A stretch of 64,000 nt of DNA from Areca catechu (Eukaryota; Streptophyta; Magnoliopsida; Arecales; Arecaceae), in contig CM038052.1 in assembly GCA_021397845.1 (NCBI GenBank), positions 36,068,449-36,132,448 on the forward strand, written 5' to 3'. The notes beneath the pieces are model-generated. The model was not told where the DNA came from. It made no database searches and was given only the letters and a program-made list of their open reading frames with translations. Of the stretch, positions 36,570 through 46,776 are shown piece after piece. The translations under genes and the position numbers were made by a program. Every line of letters starts with the position of its first letter. Positions within the stretch are counted from its first letter, which is position 1.

Positions 36570-39461
36570 TCTTTGAAAGTATAGAAGTCCATTCCTTTGG
36601 GCATCACAATCAAGTTAACTAGTGCTAATTATATCTTCTGGGCTCAAGCCCTTCCGTTTTTTTGTTAGTTCTCAACATAAGTTGAAATATCTTATTGATG
36701 CCCTTCTTGTTGCTTTCTCTTTCTCCAAGTACTCTGATAGCGAAACAGCGTCTAACCCTGCGGACAAGTGGTAGGATGATGATAATGAAGTTATCACCTG
36801 GCTTTTGAATAGCTACAAATCCTTTGTAAATGCAAATATTATGTTCCTAGATGGTGAGAGACATGTGGGATGTTCTTAATAAAATATATGGATGTGAAAA
36901 AAATATCAGCCATATTTATTTCCTCTATGAGCAGATTTTACTTTTCGATAAGATGAGCGCTCTGTCAACGACTACTTTGTAGCACTTAAAGAAAAGTAGA
37001 ATAAACTGACTATTAGTCATCCCATTATTACTGATGTGACCATCTTGAAACAACAACGTAAAAAATTTCTTGTAGCCAAGTTTCTTTCTGAACTAGATGA
37101 TAGTCACAGTCATGTTCAACAATCTCTCTTGTCTGATTCTACTGTCCCATCATTGTCTAGTGCTCTTTCTCTTGTGCTCCAAGTATCTTCAACCAATGCT
37201 ACTTTTAGATTTTCTCCTATACCTGTTAATCAGTTTGCTCATGCTGCTTTTGGGGAATGTGCCAAGGTTGTGGTCTCAGCTATGGCCATGGTTTGCCTCC
37301 GTGTCTTTACTACACTTGCACCAACCATCCTTTTGAATAGTGCTAGCAAAAGTTTAGTAAACCAGAGATGGCCAAACCAGCTATTGCTACTCCAACCACT
37401 ACTACCATTACTGTCCCTACGAGTACCGCCCCTATTTTCAACTCCACGAGCAATATTATTACATTTACTAAGATGGAGTATGAAAAATTATTGCAGCCAC
37501 ATGCCTCTTCTTGCTTCTTCATCTTTTAGATCTGCTTCAATTGCTGCCCATGATAAGTCCTGGCTTTTCGACTTTGGTACCTTCATCTATATGACAGGTA
37601 ACCTATCTTTATTCTCCACTTTATCCCTTTCCTTCACTCATTTTCCTGTATCCATTGCTAATGGCTCCTTATCTCCTATTCTAGGTGAAAGAAAAGTGGT
37701 TGCCTCTTCTTTACCTATTGACAAAGTTCTATATATTCCTAATTTTCCTGTTAGTCTTTTCTCTGTAAGTCACCTCACCCCCTTTTAGATTGTTCAGTTA
37801 TCTTTTTTTCCTTCCTACTATGCTCTTCAGGATCTTCAAACTAGAAAGCAGATTGGTAGCGGCCATGAGTTATAGGGCTTCTATTATCTGGATACTGTTG
37901 CTTCTCCTACTACTTAGGATTTGGATATCTCTCTTAGACATTGCAAACTCGGCCATCTTCCACTTTCATCATTGAGTCCCTTTGTTTCTGTTCCCTCTAC
38001 ATTATCCTTTTTGCCCTGTACTGCTTGTAAGGTTGGCAAGCACCATTGGGCTTCTTTTCCCTCTAGTATCCATCGTTAGTGTACTACTTCTTTTGAGCTT
38101 ATATACTCTGATACCTGGGATCCCAATCCTATGTCGTCCCATCTTCAATTTCGATATTTTGTTACCTTCATTGATGATTATCCTGGATCACTTGGATCTA
38201 TCTTTTTCAGAGTCGGTTTGATGTTTTCCGTGTATTCACAGACTTATATAAAAATAAAGACTCAATTTTTTTGTATCCATTAAGACTCTTAGGACTGATA
38301 ATGCCTTAGAATTTACAAATTCCTTGTTTAAATAGTTTTATGCTTCTCATGGTATTATTCATCATACCTCCTGTGCCTATATTTCTCAACAGAATGGGAT
38401 AGCTGAATGTATAAATCATACCTCCTAAATATAGCTCGTACCTTGATGATTCAGATGCATGTGCCTAAACCTTATTGGAGGGATGCTGTTTCAAATGCAT
38501 GTGCTTAAACCCTATTAGAGGGATGATGTTTTTACTGCCTGCTATCTCATTAATCGTTTACCATCCTCCATTCTTGTTGGTCAGAAATCATTCTCTTGTA
38601 TTTATCTCAACATGTCTCCATTTTCCTTAACTCCTTGGGTATTTGGATGTGTCTGCTTTGTTTACTAGGTCAATCCTTGACTTGATAAACTATATCCTAG
38701 GTTTGTTAAGTGTATTTTCTTGGATTACTCCTGGACACAAAAACGATATATGTGTTATGACCCTGTCGACCGACATTACTTTGTTTTAGCTGATGTTACT
38801 TTGTTTGAGTCTATTTCATCTATCTCTCCTTCCGATACTTAATTAGAGTCCTTGTCTGGACATTCTTTTCCGACACCGACTCCGTCCCTACAAGGCATTC
38901 CTTCCTCGGATCCTGAGTAGCCTTTAAAGACACTACGAACAGTCTCCTATTTGATTTATCAATGCCACTAAAAATCCACAACTCATGTTCACCCCGACCT
39001 ACCTTCTTCGGCTCTGGTTTTAGACCTTAAGGTATGTAACCTTGATCTTCCCATTGCTTTCCATAAGGATAAACGTGCATGTACCATACATTCTATTACT
39101 GATTATGTGTCCCTAGACCATTTCAGTCCTTTCCGGTACTTTGTCTTGTTTATCTCGTCTGTCTATTTCCAGAACTTATTGAGAAGCACTGTTCGATCCA
39201 ATCTATTCTTGTTAGAAAGTTGCTATAAATGATAAAATGAATGCTCTTATCAGCCATGGTACTTGGGAGCTTGTGCCCCTTCCTGTGGGTGTCCAACCTA
39301 TTCATTGCAAAAGGGTGTTTACTATCAAATACCTGACGGATGGATCCATTAACCAGTACAAGGCTCAACTAGTTGCTAAGGGCTTTACTCAGACTTATGA
39401 GATTGATTACTATGAGACCTTTTCTCCTGTGGCTCAGAGGAATTCTTTTCGGATGGTATTG
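36570..39461 (+). pseudogene. Copia E gag, protease, integrase and start of reverse transcriptase
   Basis: Gag starts near 36597 (GITIKLTSANYIFWAQALPF) and runs with stops to about 37400 (FLVAKFLSELDD is recognisable). Protease is at 37561: WLFDFGTFIYMTGNLSLFS, where the catalytic D-S-G has become D-F-G. A pre-integrase LGHLP motif (about 37950), a CTACKVGKHHW zinc ligand pair (about 38020), a catalytic-domain FVTFIDD (about 38160) and a TDNALEFTN-type motif (about 38297) mark integrase. RT starts at about 39237 (MNALISHGTWELVPLP, YKAQLVAKGFTQTY) and is cut at 39461 by an insert. There are many stops throughout. Confidence 0.85.
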
Positions 39462-40321
39462 CGGTTTCGTTTGAGACTTACTAACATGGCTGGAGGTGGT
39501 TACTGAGTCGGACGGCTCTGGGTTTCCCTCCATCAAGCATGGGCATTCCAGAATCTATAAAATGAAGAAGATGTAGAAGTTTTGCCATAATGGGATGGTT
39601 CCTCATGATGGACGTTCCAATGTCTAAGTCAGTCTCCCATGAAAGTAAACAAAAGAGAAGTGTCAATAGCTTTTAGGTAATGGTGTGGTAATGGAGTGAA
39701 AGCGAGATAGAGTGAAAGCAAGCGAGACAACGGATATGGGTGAGGCAATGCAAGTGGGCATAGGTGAAGCACAGGAGAGAGTAAGGATTAAGCAAGACAA
39801 GGTGGCCCTAGCTTTCACCCGAATAGTGATTTAGATCCTTCGGGTAGCTCTAAGAGAACTGTCGAGACTCTCAGAGAACTTAGGACCTTCAAAGAAACCT
39901 GCTTGGAAAAAGTTTTGTGAAAAAAGGACTTAGATGGTCCGGAAAATAGATTTTATAGACAAGGTATACAAAGTACCTGATGCCTAAGGAATATTATACG
40001 GTGCAAAGAGTATTAGTCAGCATGTAGTTGTAGAGTACATGCCCCCGAAGGAATAGCTGGAGATGGCATGGAGCTCGTCTTTATGGCAGGCATGTTCCAT
40101 AGGATGCTTGCATTAATAGATATTAGCCAGCATCAGAGAGTCAAAGCGCAAGGTTACTTGCCCCTTTACAGGAGAAGGGCAGGCTAGGTTTCCTTGCATT
40201 GATTTCTGGGGCCACGTGTCCAGATATGGACCTACTTTATGTGTTGGGCTGGCAAGTAAGGTGCCAAGCCATGTGGAGATCCATGTGGGCTTGACTATTT
40301 CCAGATGAATCAGGTGGTATT
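39462..40321. mobile_element. 860-bp insertion in copia E reverse transcriptase
   Basis: Reverse transcriptase coding (NSFRMV) breaks at 39461 and resumes at 40322 (SIAVNQDWPIIQMNVKNAFL). The 7-bp sequence tggtatt occurs at both edges (39455-39461 and 40315-40321). The insert has no long open frame and no obvious terminal inverted repeats. The duplication length would fit hAT (8 bp) or a short Mutator-like duplication with one mismatch. I cannot classify it. Confidence 0.65.
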
Positions 40322-40682
40322 TTCTATTGCTGTTAACCAAGATTGGCCTATCATCCAAATGAATGTCAAGAATGCATTTCTCTTCGGTGATCTTCTTGAG
40401 GATGTCTATAGACTAACTACCAGGATATGTTGCTCAAAGGAAGTATCGGCTATGCTAGCTCAAGATGGCTATCTATAGTTTGAAATAGAGTTCTCGTGCC
40501 TGGTTTGACAAGTTCACAAAGGTTGTTACCAGTATAGGTCTCAAATATTCATAACTTGATTACTCGATCTTTGTCAGAAAAAGTTTATAGGGAACTGTTG
40601 TACTTGTTCTTTATGTGGATGATATTCTCCTCACTGGTGATGACATAAAGGGTATTGCTAAGTCAAACTACATATTTAATAT
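40322..40682 (+). pseudogene. Copia E reverse transcriptase, middle part
   Basis: Shows SIAVNQDWPIIQMNVKNAFL, then a frameshifted region with PGYVAQRKYR-like coding, and then the catalytic motif at 40612: YVDDILLTGDDIKGI. It ends at the aatat target site of element C. Confidence 0.85.
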
Positions 40683-43106
40683 TGTTGCCGATCTCGCCGC
40701 CGCGCCTGTGGCTTCGGAGCCGCCGATCAGACTAGACCGTCTTGCCCCTGGGGTCTCCTGGCTCTTCGAACCTGCAAGGCAAGGTCAGAAACCCTGGCCG
40801 GGGGTCCCGGCGAGGGAGCTCCGACGGTCAAGTTAGTAAACGGCGAGAGGGAACAGAATCTCCGAGACGGGCCCCCGAAGGAGTCCCAGACTTAGAGATC
40901 GTGCTAGCAAGAAAGATCTCAGGAATGATAGAAATCCGGTCGAGTTCCTCCGCCGAGCTCACGCCAAAGGTCCCCTCTCGGGATCTTGGATCCTGCTCTT
41001 GGAACGGAATCTCCTCTCCCAGCCTTTGTTTCTTGCTTACCTTGTCGTCTACTCTCCCCTTCCTTTTAACTCCTCATGTTGCCTTTTCGTTTGCTGCCCT
41101 TGGGAGGCTCCTTCGTTGCTTTCAACCCCTTCCCTCCATCTCTTTCCCCTTTTGGATCAAAGAACCAGGCGGCTTCCCCGCCTTGCTTGCTGAGCCTAGC
41201 GAGGAAAGAGTAAAGGGAGGGCGCCGGTCAGACCGCCGACCAGACCTTGGGCTGAGCGCGAGCGCTCTTCTTCCCAGGCGCCGACGATGCCCGTTATTGG
41301 GTCCTGTTTTGTCAGGACTTCGCCTCTCGACTGCGGGACCTGTCGGGCCGATGTAAGCGATGTTTCGCGTGTTGCTGCCGACCGTACGGGCGCTACTCTC
41401 AGGATGCGGCGCGCACGGCTCGAGGGGCAATCTTGGAGCTCGTGCTCCTGCTCCTCGGAAGCTTCTTCGCACAGGTTGGCCTGCCTCGGCCGAGGTGGGA
41501 CCGTCTCAGGGCGCCACCCGGCGAGGGAGCAGGGGGGCCGCTGGCTTCGGCCGAGGTGGACCCCTCCTGGGTGGACACCTGGCGGAGCGGCAGAGGGGCG
41601 CTCGACTTCGGCCGAGGTGGTCCCGTCTCCGGGCGCCACCTGGCGAAGGAGCGAGGGGGCCCGGCTCGACCTCGGCCGAGGTGGGACCGTCTCAGGGTGC
41701 CACCTGGCGATGGAGCGGGGAGGCCGCCGGCTTCGGCCGAGGTGGACCCCACCTGGGTGGACACCTGGCGGAGCGGCAGAGAGGCGCCCGACTTCGGCCG
41801 AGGTGGTCCCGTCTCTGAGCGCCACCTGGCGAAGGAGCGAGGGGCCCGGCTCGACTTCGGCCGAGGTGGGACCGTCTCAGGCTGCCACCTGGCGAGGGAG
41901 CAAGGAGGCCGCCAACTTCGGCCGAGGTGGACCTCTCCTGGGTGGACACCTGGCGGAGCGGCAGAGGGGCGCCCGACTTCGACCGAGGTGGTCCAGTCTC
42001 CGGGCACCACATGGCGAAGGAGCGAGGGGCCCGACTCGACCTCTGCCGAGGTGGGACCGTCTCAGGGTGCCACCTGGCAAGGAAGCAGGGAGGCCGCCGG
42101 CTTCGGCCGAGGTGGACCCCTCCTGGGTGGACACCTGGCGGAGCGGCAGAGGGGCACTCGACTTCGGCCGAGGTGGTCCCGTCTCCGGGCGCCACCTGGC
42201 AAAGAAGCGAGGGGCCCGGCTCGACCTCGGCCGAGATGGGACCGTCTCAGGGCGCCACCTGGCGAGGGAGCAGGGAGGCCGCCGGCTTCGACCGAGGTGG
42301 ACCCCTCCTGGATGGACACCTGGCGGAGCGGCAGAGGGGCGCCCGACTTCGACTGAGGTGGTCCCGTCTCCGGGCGCCACCTGGCGAAGGAGCGAGGGGC
42401 CCGGCTCGACCTCGGCCGAGGTGGGACCGTCTCAGGCTGCCACCTGGCAAGGGAGTAGGGAGGCCGCCGGCTTTGGCCGAGGTGGACCCTTCCTGGGTGG
42501 ACACCTGGCGGAGCGGCAGAGGGGCGCTCAACTCGACCGAGGTGGGACCGTCTCAGGGTGCCACCTGGTGAAGGAGCGAGGGGCTCGGCTCGACCTCGGC
42601 CGAGGTGGTCCCGTCTCCGGGTGCCACCTGGCGAAGGAGCGAGGGGCTCGGCTCGACCTCGGCCGAGGTGGGACCGTCTCAGGGTGCCACCTGGCGAGGG
42701 AGCAGGGAGGTCGCCGGCTTCGGCCGAGGTGGACCCCTCCTGGGTGGACACCTGGCGGAGCGGCAGAGGGGCGCTCGACTTCGGTCGAGGTGGTCCCGTC
42801 TCCGGGCGCCACCTGGCGAAGGAGCGAGGGGCCCGGCTCGACCTCGGTCGAGGTGGGACCGTCTCGACCTCAGTCGAGGTGGGACCGTCTCAGGGTGCCA
42901 CCTGGCGAGGGAGCAGGGAGGCCGCCGGCTTCGGCCGAGGTGGACCCCTACTGGGTGGACACCTGGCGGAGCGGCAGGAAGGCCTGGACCGACCTCGACT
43001 TCGGCCGAGGCGGAGCCACACCTGACTTTGCCGAAAAAACTCCACGTGGCTCGAATCACGTCCAGCGAAATCTGAGACATGCCACGTCATCGTTACGGCC
43101 GTAACA
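40683..43106 (-). repeat. 3' LTR of element C with 185-bp tandem repeats
   Basis: 2424 bp. From about 41470 to 43000 it is built of a 185-bp unit made of three related 60-bp blocks, each with (c/t)ttcggccgaggtgg followed by gaccgtctc, acccctcctgg or tcccgtctcc. GC-rich repeats without stops create very long frames in all six readings (up to 605 codons), which I do not count as genes. Confidence 0.9.
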
Positions 43107-43597
43107 GTTGCCCCCCATCCCCCCGTTCCGTTGAGGCGTCATGGCTCGGAACGTGGGGATTTAATGCGGAGATGACGTGGGGGAGGCGAAGATCTCGCGC
43201 CATGATTGCCACGATCCTCGTCGCCGTTCCTCGTTGCGCCCAAAGCCCTATAAGAGGTCGCCACGTGTCGCCCTTCCGGTCGCAATTAATGCGTCGCTTC
43301 GAAACAGAGACCGTTTCCCTGCAACCAAAGCGTCGGTGTCGGGCGTGCGTCCACGCGGCATCCATCCGATGGTCCGGAACAGAATGACGGGTACGGCTAC
43401 TGTCGATCGAATTTGAAAAGGAGGGGACTTTCCGGAACGAGGCCCTTTCCCTTGCTCCGTCGGCGGTTTGCAGCAGGCTATCTCCCACTCCCCCGAGTTG
43501 CCGCCTCTTTCGCACAGTGCATTTCGGTGAGTGCTTCTGTTTTCTTCCTCGCTCCGTCCCTTTCCTTTAGCGTCCTTTCCTCACCACCTTCTTCTCC
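43107..43597. other. Spacer between 3' LTR and antisense gene of element C, with polypurine tract
   Basis: The first 25 bases (gttgccccccatccccccg) read on the minus strand as a purine-rich tract ending at the LTR, the expected polypurine tract. The rest is GC-rich and holds no recognised protein. It probably includes the promoter and leader of the antisense gene that starts at 43598, since ctataag at 43250-43256 is a possible TATA box on the plus strand. Confidence 0.5.
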
Positions 43598-45772
43598 ATG
43601 GCGCGCCGCCGCCATGTTTCGTCTAACCCGGACGAGGCCGGTCCGTCCCGGCCGAGGACTCCATCGTCTTCCTCCTCGGAAGCGGAGATGATCCCAAAGG
43701 AGACCCGCAGGCGACTCCAGCCTGGGGGTATCACCATAGGCATTCCTAGGGGTCTTAGGTCTCCCCCCGTATTGTCTGCCCGTCCTATCTCTTCTCTTCC
43801 TCCTCCAGCCCTTCCTTCTGTCGATCCCTCCGGTCACGTTTCAACGATGACCGAAGGTGACCTTTCCTTGCTCCGGGAAGTCTATGGCATCCCAGGGTCG
43901 ATCCATCTTTCTCTCCCGTGGCCCGGGGATCGTGTCACCCTAAGTGGCCCCGGCCGCATAGCCTTCTACGAGGACTTCCTTCGCACCCCTTTTTCCTTTC
44001 TTTCCTTTGTCATTTCCGCCTGGTCCCGGCCCAGTTGGCCCCCAACGCCATCCGGGTCATCTTCTCCTTCATCATTTTCTGCCACTTTCACGGGTTCTGC
44101 CCGTTTCTCCCTCTTCAGGGCTCTTTTTACCCTGAAGCGGTACTCCACCGATGACGGCTGGTGGTACATCTCGCCCCGGCCTAGGTGTCTCCGGTTCGAC
44201 CTCCCTTCCTCCATCAAGGGTTGGAAGAACCGGTTCTTTTTCGCCTCGGTCAAGGACGTCGACTGGGCCTGGAGCGAACCGGATCGGTCTCCGAACCGGA
44301 ACCCCCAAGTCGAGCCGGTGGACCAGGAGGCTTACTCCCAGCTATTGAGCGACGTGGTCCCCTCGCTCGATGTTCTGCTCTCGGAGCAGAACTTGTTCGA
44401 GGCGGGGATCAGTCCCATCCGAGAGCCGGGTGAGGCTCAGCTTTTTCTCTTACTCTGCACTTCCCTCCTTTCTCCCCTTCTTTAACTGGGCTGACCGACC
44501 TCCTTTCTATTGCAGGTATGAAGTTCTCCCTGGAGAACCTTTTGGAGGGCGCGGCTCAGAGGGACACTGCCGAGGGAGACGAGCCCGCGACGAAGAGGGC
44601 TCGCACCGAGGCGAGCAAGGAGGTCATGCCGGCGCCCGCGCCCGGTCCAGCAGTTGCAGCTCCCTTGCCCAGGCCACCTCGGGCCCGAGCCGCCGACGCC
44701 CCCGTCATCCGTCTTGACGGGGCCGCAGAAGAGGGAGGCCCGGTTCCCTCCCGGGTAGTGTCCACCTCCACCGCAGCTCCGACGGCGACTCCAGCCGCTC
44801 CGCCGGTGGCAGTCCCGCCCGAGGGGGGCGGTCGCTCCTGCCGCCGACCTTTCCGCCCCGCCGCCGACCATCACGAATCGATGCTCCGTGATCCGCAACC
44901 AGGGGCTCGCGGAGAAGGTGATGGAGTTCGCCTGCACCTCCCGGGACCGCCGACTGAGGGGCGGCCGGGACTACGCCGATGCTCTGCTCGGGATCCTCCC
45001 GCAGCTCTTCACGGTAAGTCCGAGCTCGGATCCTTCTCCTTTACAATTCCAGCTAACCCCTTACTGACCAATTCACCTCTTCGTGCAGATCGGGACCGAC
45101 GTGCTCCTGTTGAGGAATTTCCTCGCAGGGTACGCCAAGAAAGATGCCGAGAAGGAGGAAAAGCTCGGCAAGCTTGCAGCTGACGTGAAGGACCTCATGG
45201 AGAAGGGGGTCGAGCTGCGGGGGAGCAACCAGGCCCTGCAATCGGACCTGGTGCGCGCCGAGGGGCGCGTCAAGGAACTGGAGTCCTCTCTGTCCGAGGA
45301 GAGGATCTCCAATCAGCGGCGCATGGAGGAGGATGCGGCGGAGAGGGCTCGTCTCCGAGCTCAGTCTCAGTCGCTGGAGCGCCAGTTGGAGGAGGCCCGG
45401 AGGGAGGCGAGCGCGGCCAAGGAGCGGAGCGCCTATATCAACGGGCTCCTGGAGGCTTCGAAGCGGGAGGCGCAGGAGGCCGTCCCGAGATTCCGGGCCT
45501 CCGACGAATACGTCTCGGAGGTCCGGGAGGCCGCCGTGGACTCCTTTCTGAAGGGGTTCCAGGTGTGCCGGGAGAAGGTGGGCTCCTACCCCGAGCTCGA
45601 CCTCAGTGGGATGATGCTTGGGGGTAGAAGGCAGGAGCCCACCGGCGAGGCTCCAGTTGCGGCGGGCGACACGGCTGCAGCTCCAGAGCAGCCCTCCGAG
45701 CAGCCAGCCGCCGACGGAGAAGACGAGGAGCGCGCGCCCCTGCCCGAAGATTCTGCCACCACGCCGAACTAG
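43598..45772 (+). CDS. Antisense gene (aORF) of Tat element C, three exons
   Basis: Opposite to its host element. Exon 1 (43598-44429) opens MARRRHVSSNPDEAGPSRPR and has LREVYGIPGSIHLSLP, SSIKGWKNRFFF and LDVLLSEQNLFEAG. Intron 1 is 44430-44515 (86 bp, GTGAGG...TTGCAG, phase 1). Exon 2 (44516-45013) starts GMKFSLENLL and has a basic KRAR patch and proline/alanine-rich linker. Intron 2 is 45014-45088 (75 bp, GTAAGT...GTGCAG). Exon 3 (45089-45772) is open for 227 codons: a heptad-rich coiled coil (about residues 20-130 of the exon), FRASDEYVSEVREAAVDSF, then an acidic tail and stop. In exon 1 the segment 43990-44110 reads better in another frame (LAPNAIRVIFSFIIFCHF), implying two compensating indels; exon 2 has a frameshift near 44830-44880. 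The protein family is known only as the Tat extra ORF, of unknown function; by its coiled coil it could be structural. Confidence 0.7.
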
Positions 45773-46090
45773 GCCCCTAGCTGTATCTTCTTTTTCTTCT
45801 TCTTTTCTTATTGAGGACTCCCAGCCTGTCGGGACTCCTTTGTTGTAGCACTTTTTCGAAGTAATGAAAGCCCTGATTTTTGTTAAGTCTCGACCTCGGC
45901 TCTCTTTTCTTTCTTTCTTCCTTTTTTTTGTGTCTTGTCGAGATGTTTGTGTCGAGTGCCGAGACAAGGTCCCGCGGCTTGCTCCGGGCTGAGTTCGCAG
46001 GTAGACTGGGTCCTATCCAGCGTTCAGATCAAAGTTCGGAGCTTCCGGGTGGGGCGACAGTAGAGCGGGCCTTGCGCGACTCCTTCGGGT
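45773..46090 (+). other. 3' region of the antisense gene
   Basis: Non-coding. A T/C-rich stretch and aatgaaag (45861-45868) could serve in 3'-end formation of the antisense transcript. No gene is seen. Confidence 0.4.
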
Positions 46091-46094
46091 TTGC

Positions 46095-46640
46095 CGGGCT
46101 GCTCTCCATGATCGCGTGGGCGAGCTGGGCTCTGCCCCGCCTTCCAGACCGAAGTCCGGGACTTCCGGACTGAACCCCGGGCCGCAGGCTTTATCCAAGC
46201 CTTGCGCGGCTTGCCGAGCTGTTCTCCGTAATCGTGTGAGCGAGCTGGGCTCTGCCCCGCCTTCCAGACCGAAGTCCGGGACTTCCGGACTGAACCCCGG
46301 GGCCGCAGGCTTTATCCAAGCCTTGCGCGGCTTGCCGAGCTGTTCTTCGTGATCGCGTGGGCGAGCTGGGCTCTGCCCCGCCTTCCAGACCGAAGTCCGG
46401 GACTTCCGGACTGAACCCCGGGGCCACAGGCTTTATCCAAGCCTTGCGCGGCTTGCCGAGCTGTTCTCCGTGATCGCGTGGGCGAGCTGGGCTCTGCCCC
46501 GCCTTCCAGACCGAAGTCCGGGACTTCCGGACTGAACCCCGGGGCCACAGGCTTTATCCAAGCCTTGCGTGGCTTGCCGAGCTGTTCTCCGTGATCGCGT
46601 GTGCGAGCTGGGCTCTGCCCCGCCTTCCAAACCGAAGTCC
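46095..46640. repeat. 121-bp tandem repeats in element C
   Basis: About four and a half nearly identical units with a 121-bp period: gagctgggctctgccccgccttcc, agaccgaagtccgggacttccggactgaacccc, caggctttatccaagccttgcg, and cttgccgagctgttctccgtgatcgcg. High identity between units points to recent expansion. They lie between the ends of two convergent transcripts, pol on the minus strand and the antisense gene on the plus strand. Confidence 0.9.
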
Positions 46641-46776
46641 GGGACCCCTCGCTTTCTCAGGTCTCCGGCCACAGCCGTGTTTGCCGAACTCAGAGCCACG
46701 CGCCCGTTTTCCTACGAGGCGAGAAAAAGCGTTTGAAGTAAAAGAATTTTATTGCAGGAGTTGGAGGAACCTTACA

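Noticed and set aside
41287..43104. 605-codon open frame, plus other long frames in 41196-43080 and 52741-54351
   Set aside because: Produced by a stop-poor 185-bp GC-rich LTR repeat. Equally long frames occur on both strands and in several phases; no protein family is recognised.
45053..45967. 304-codon minus-strand frame
   Set aside because: Antisense of exon 3 of the element C antisense gene. The plus strand has the conserved motifs, splice sites and coiled coil.
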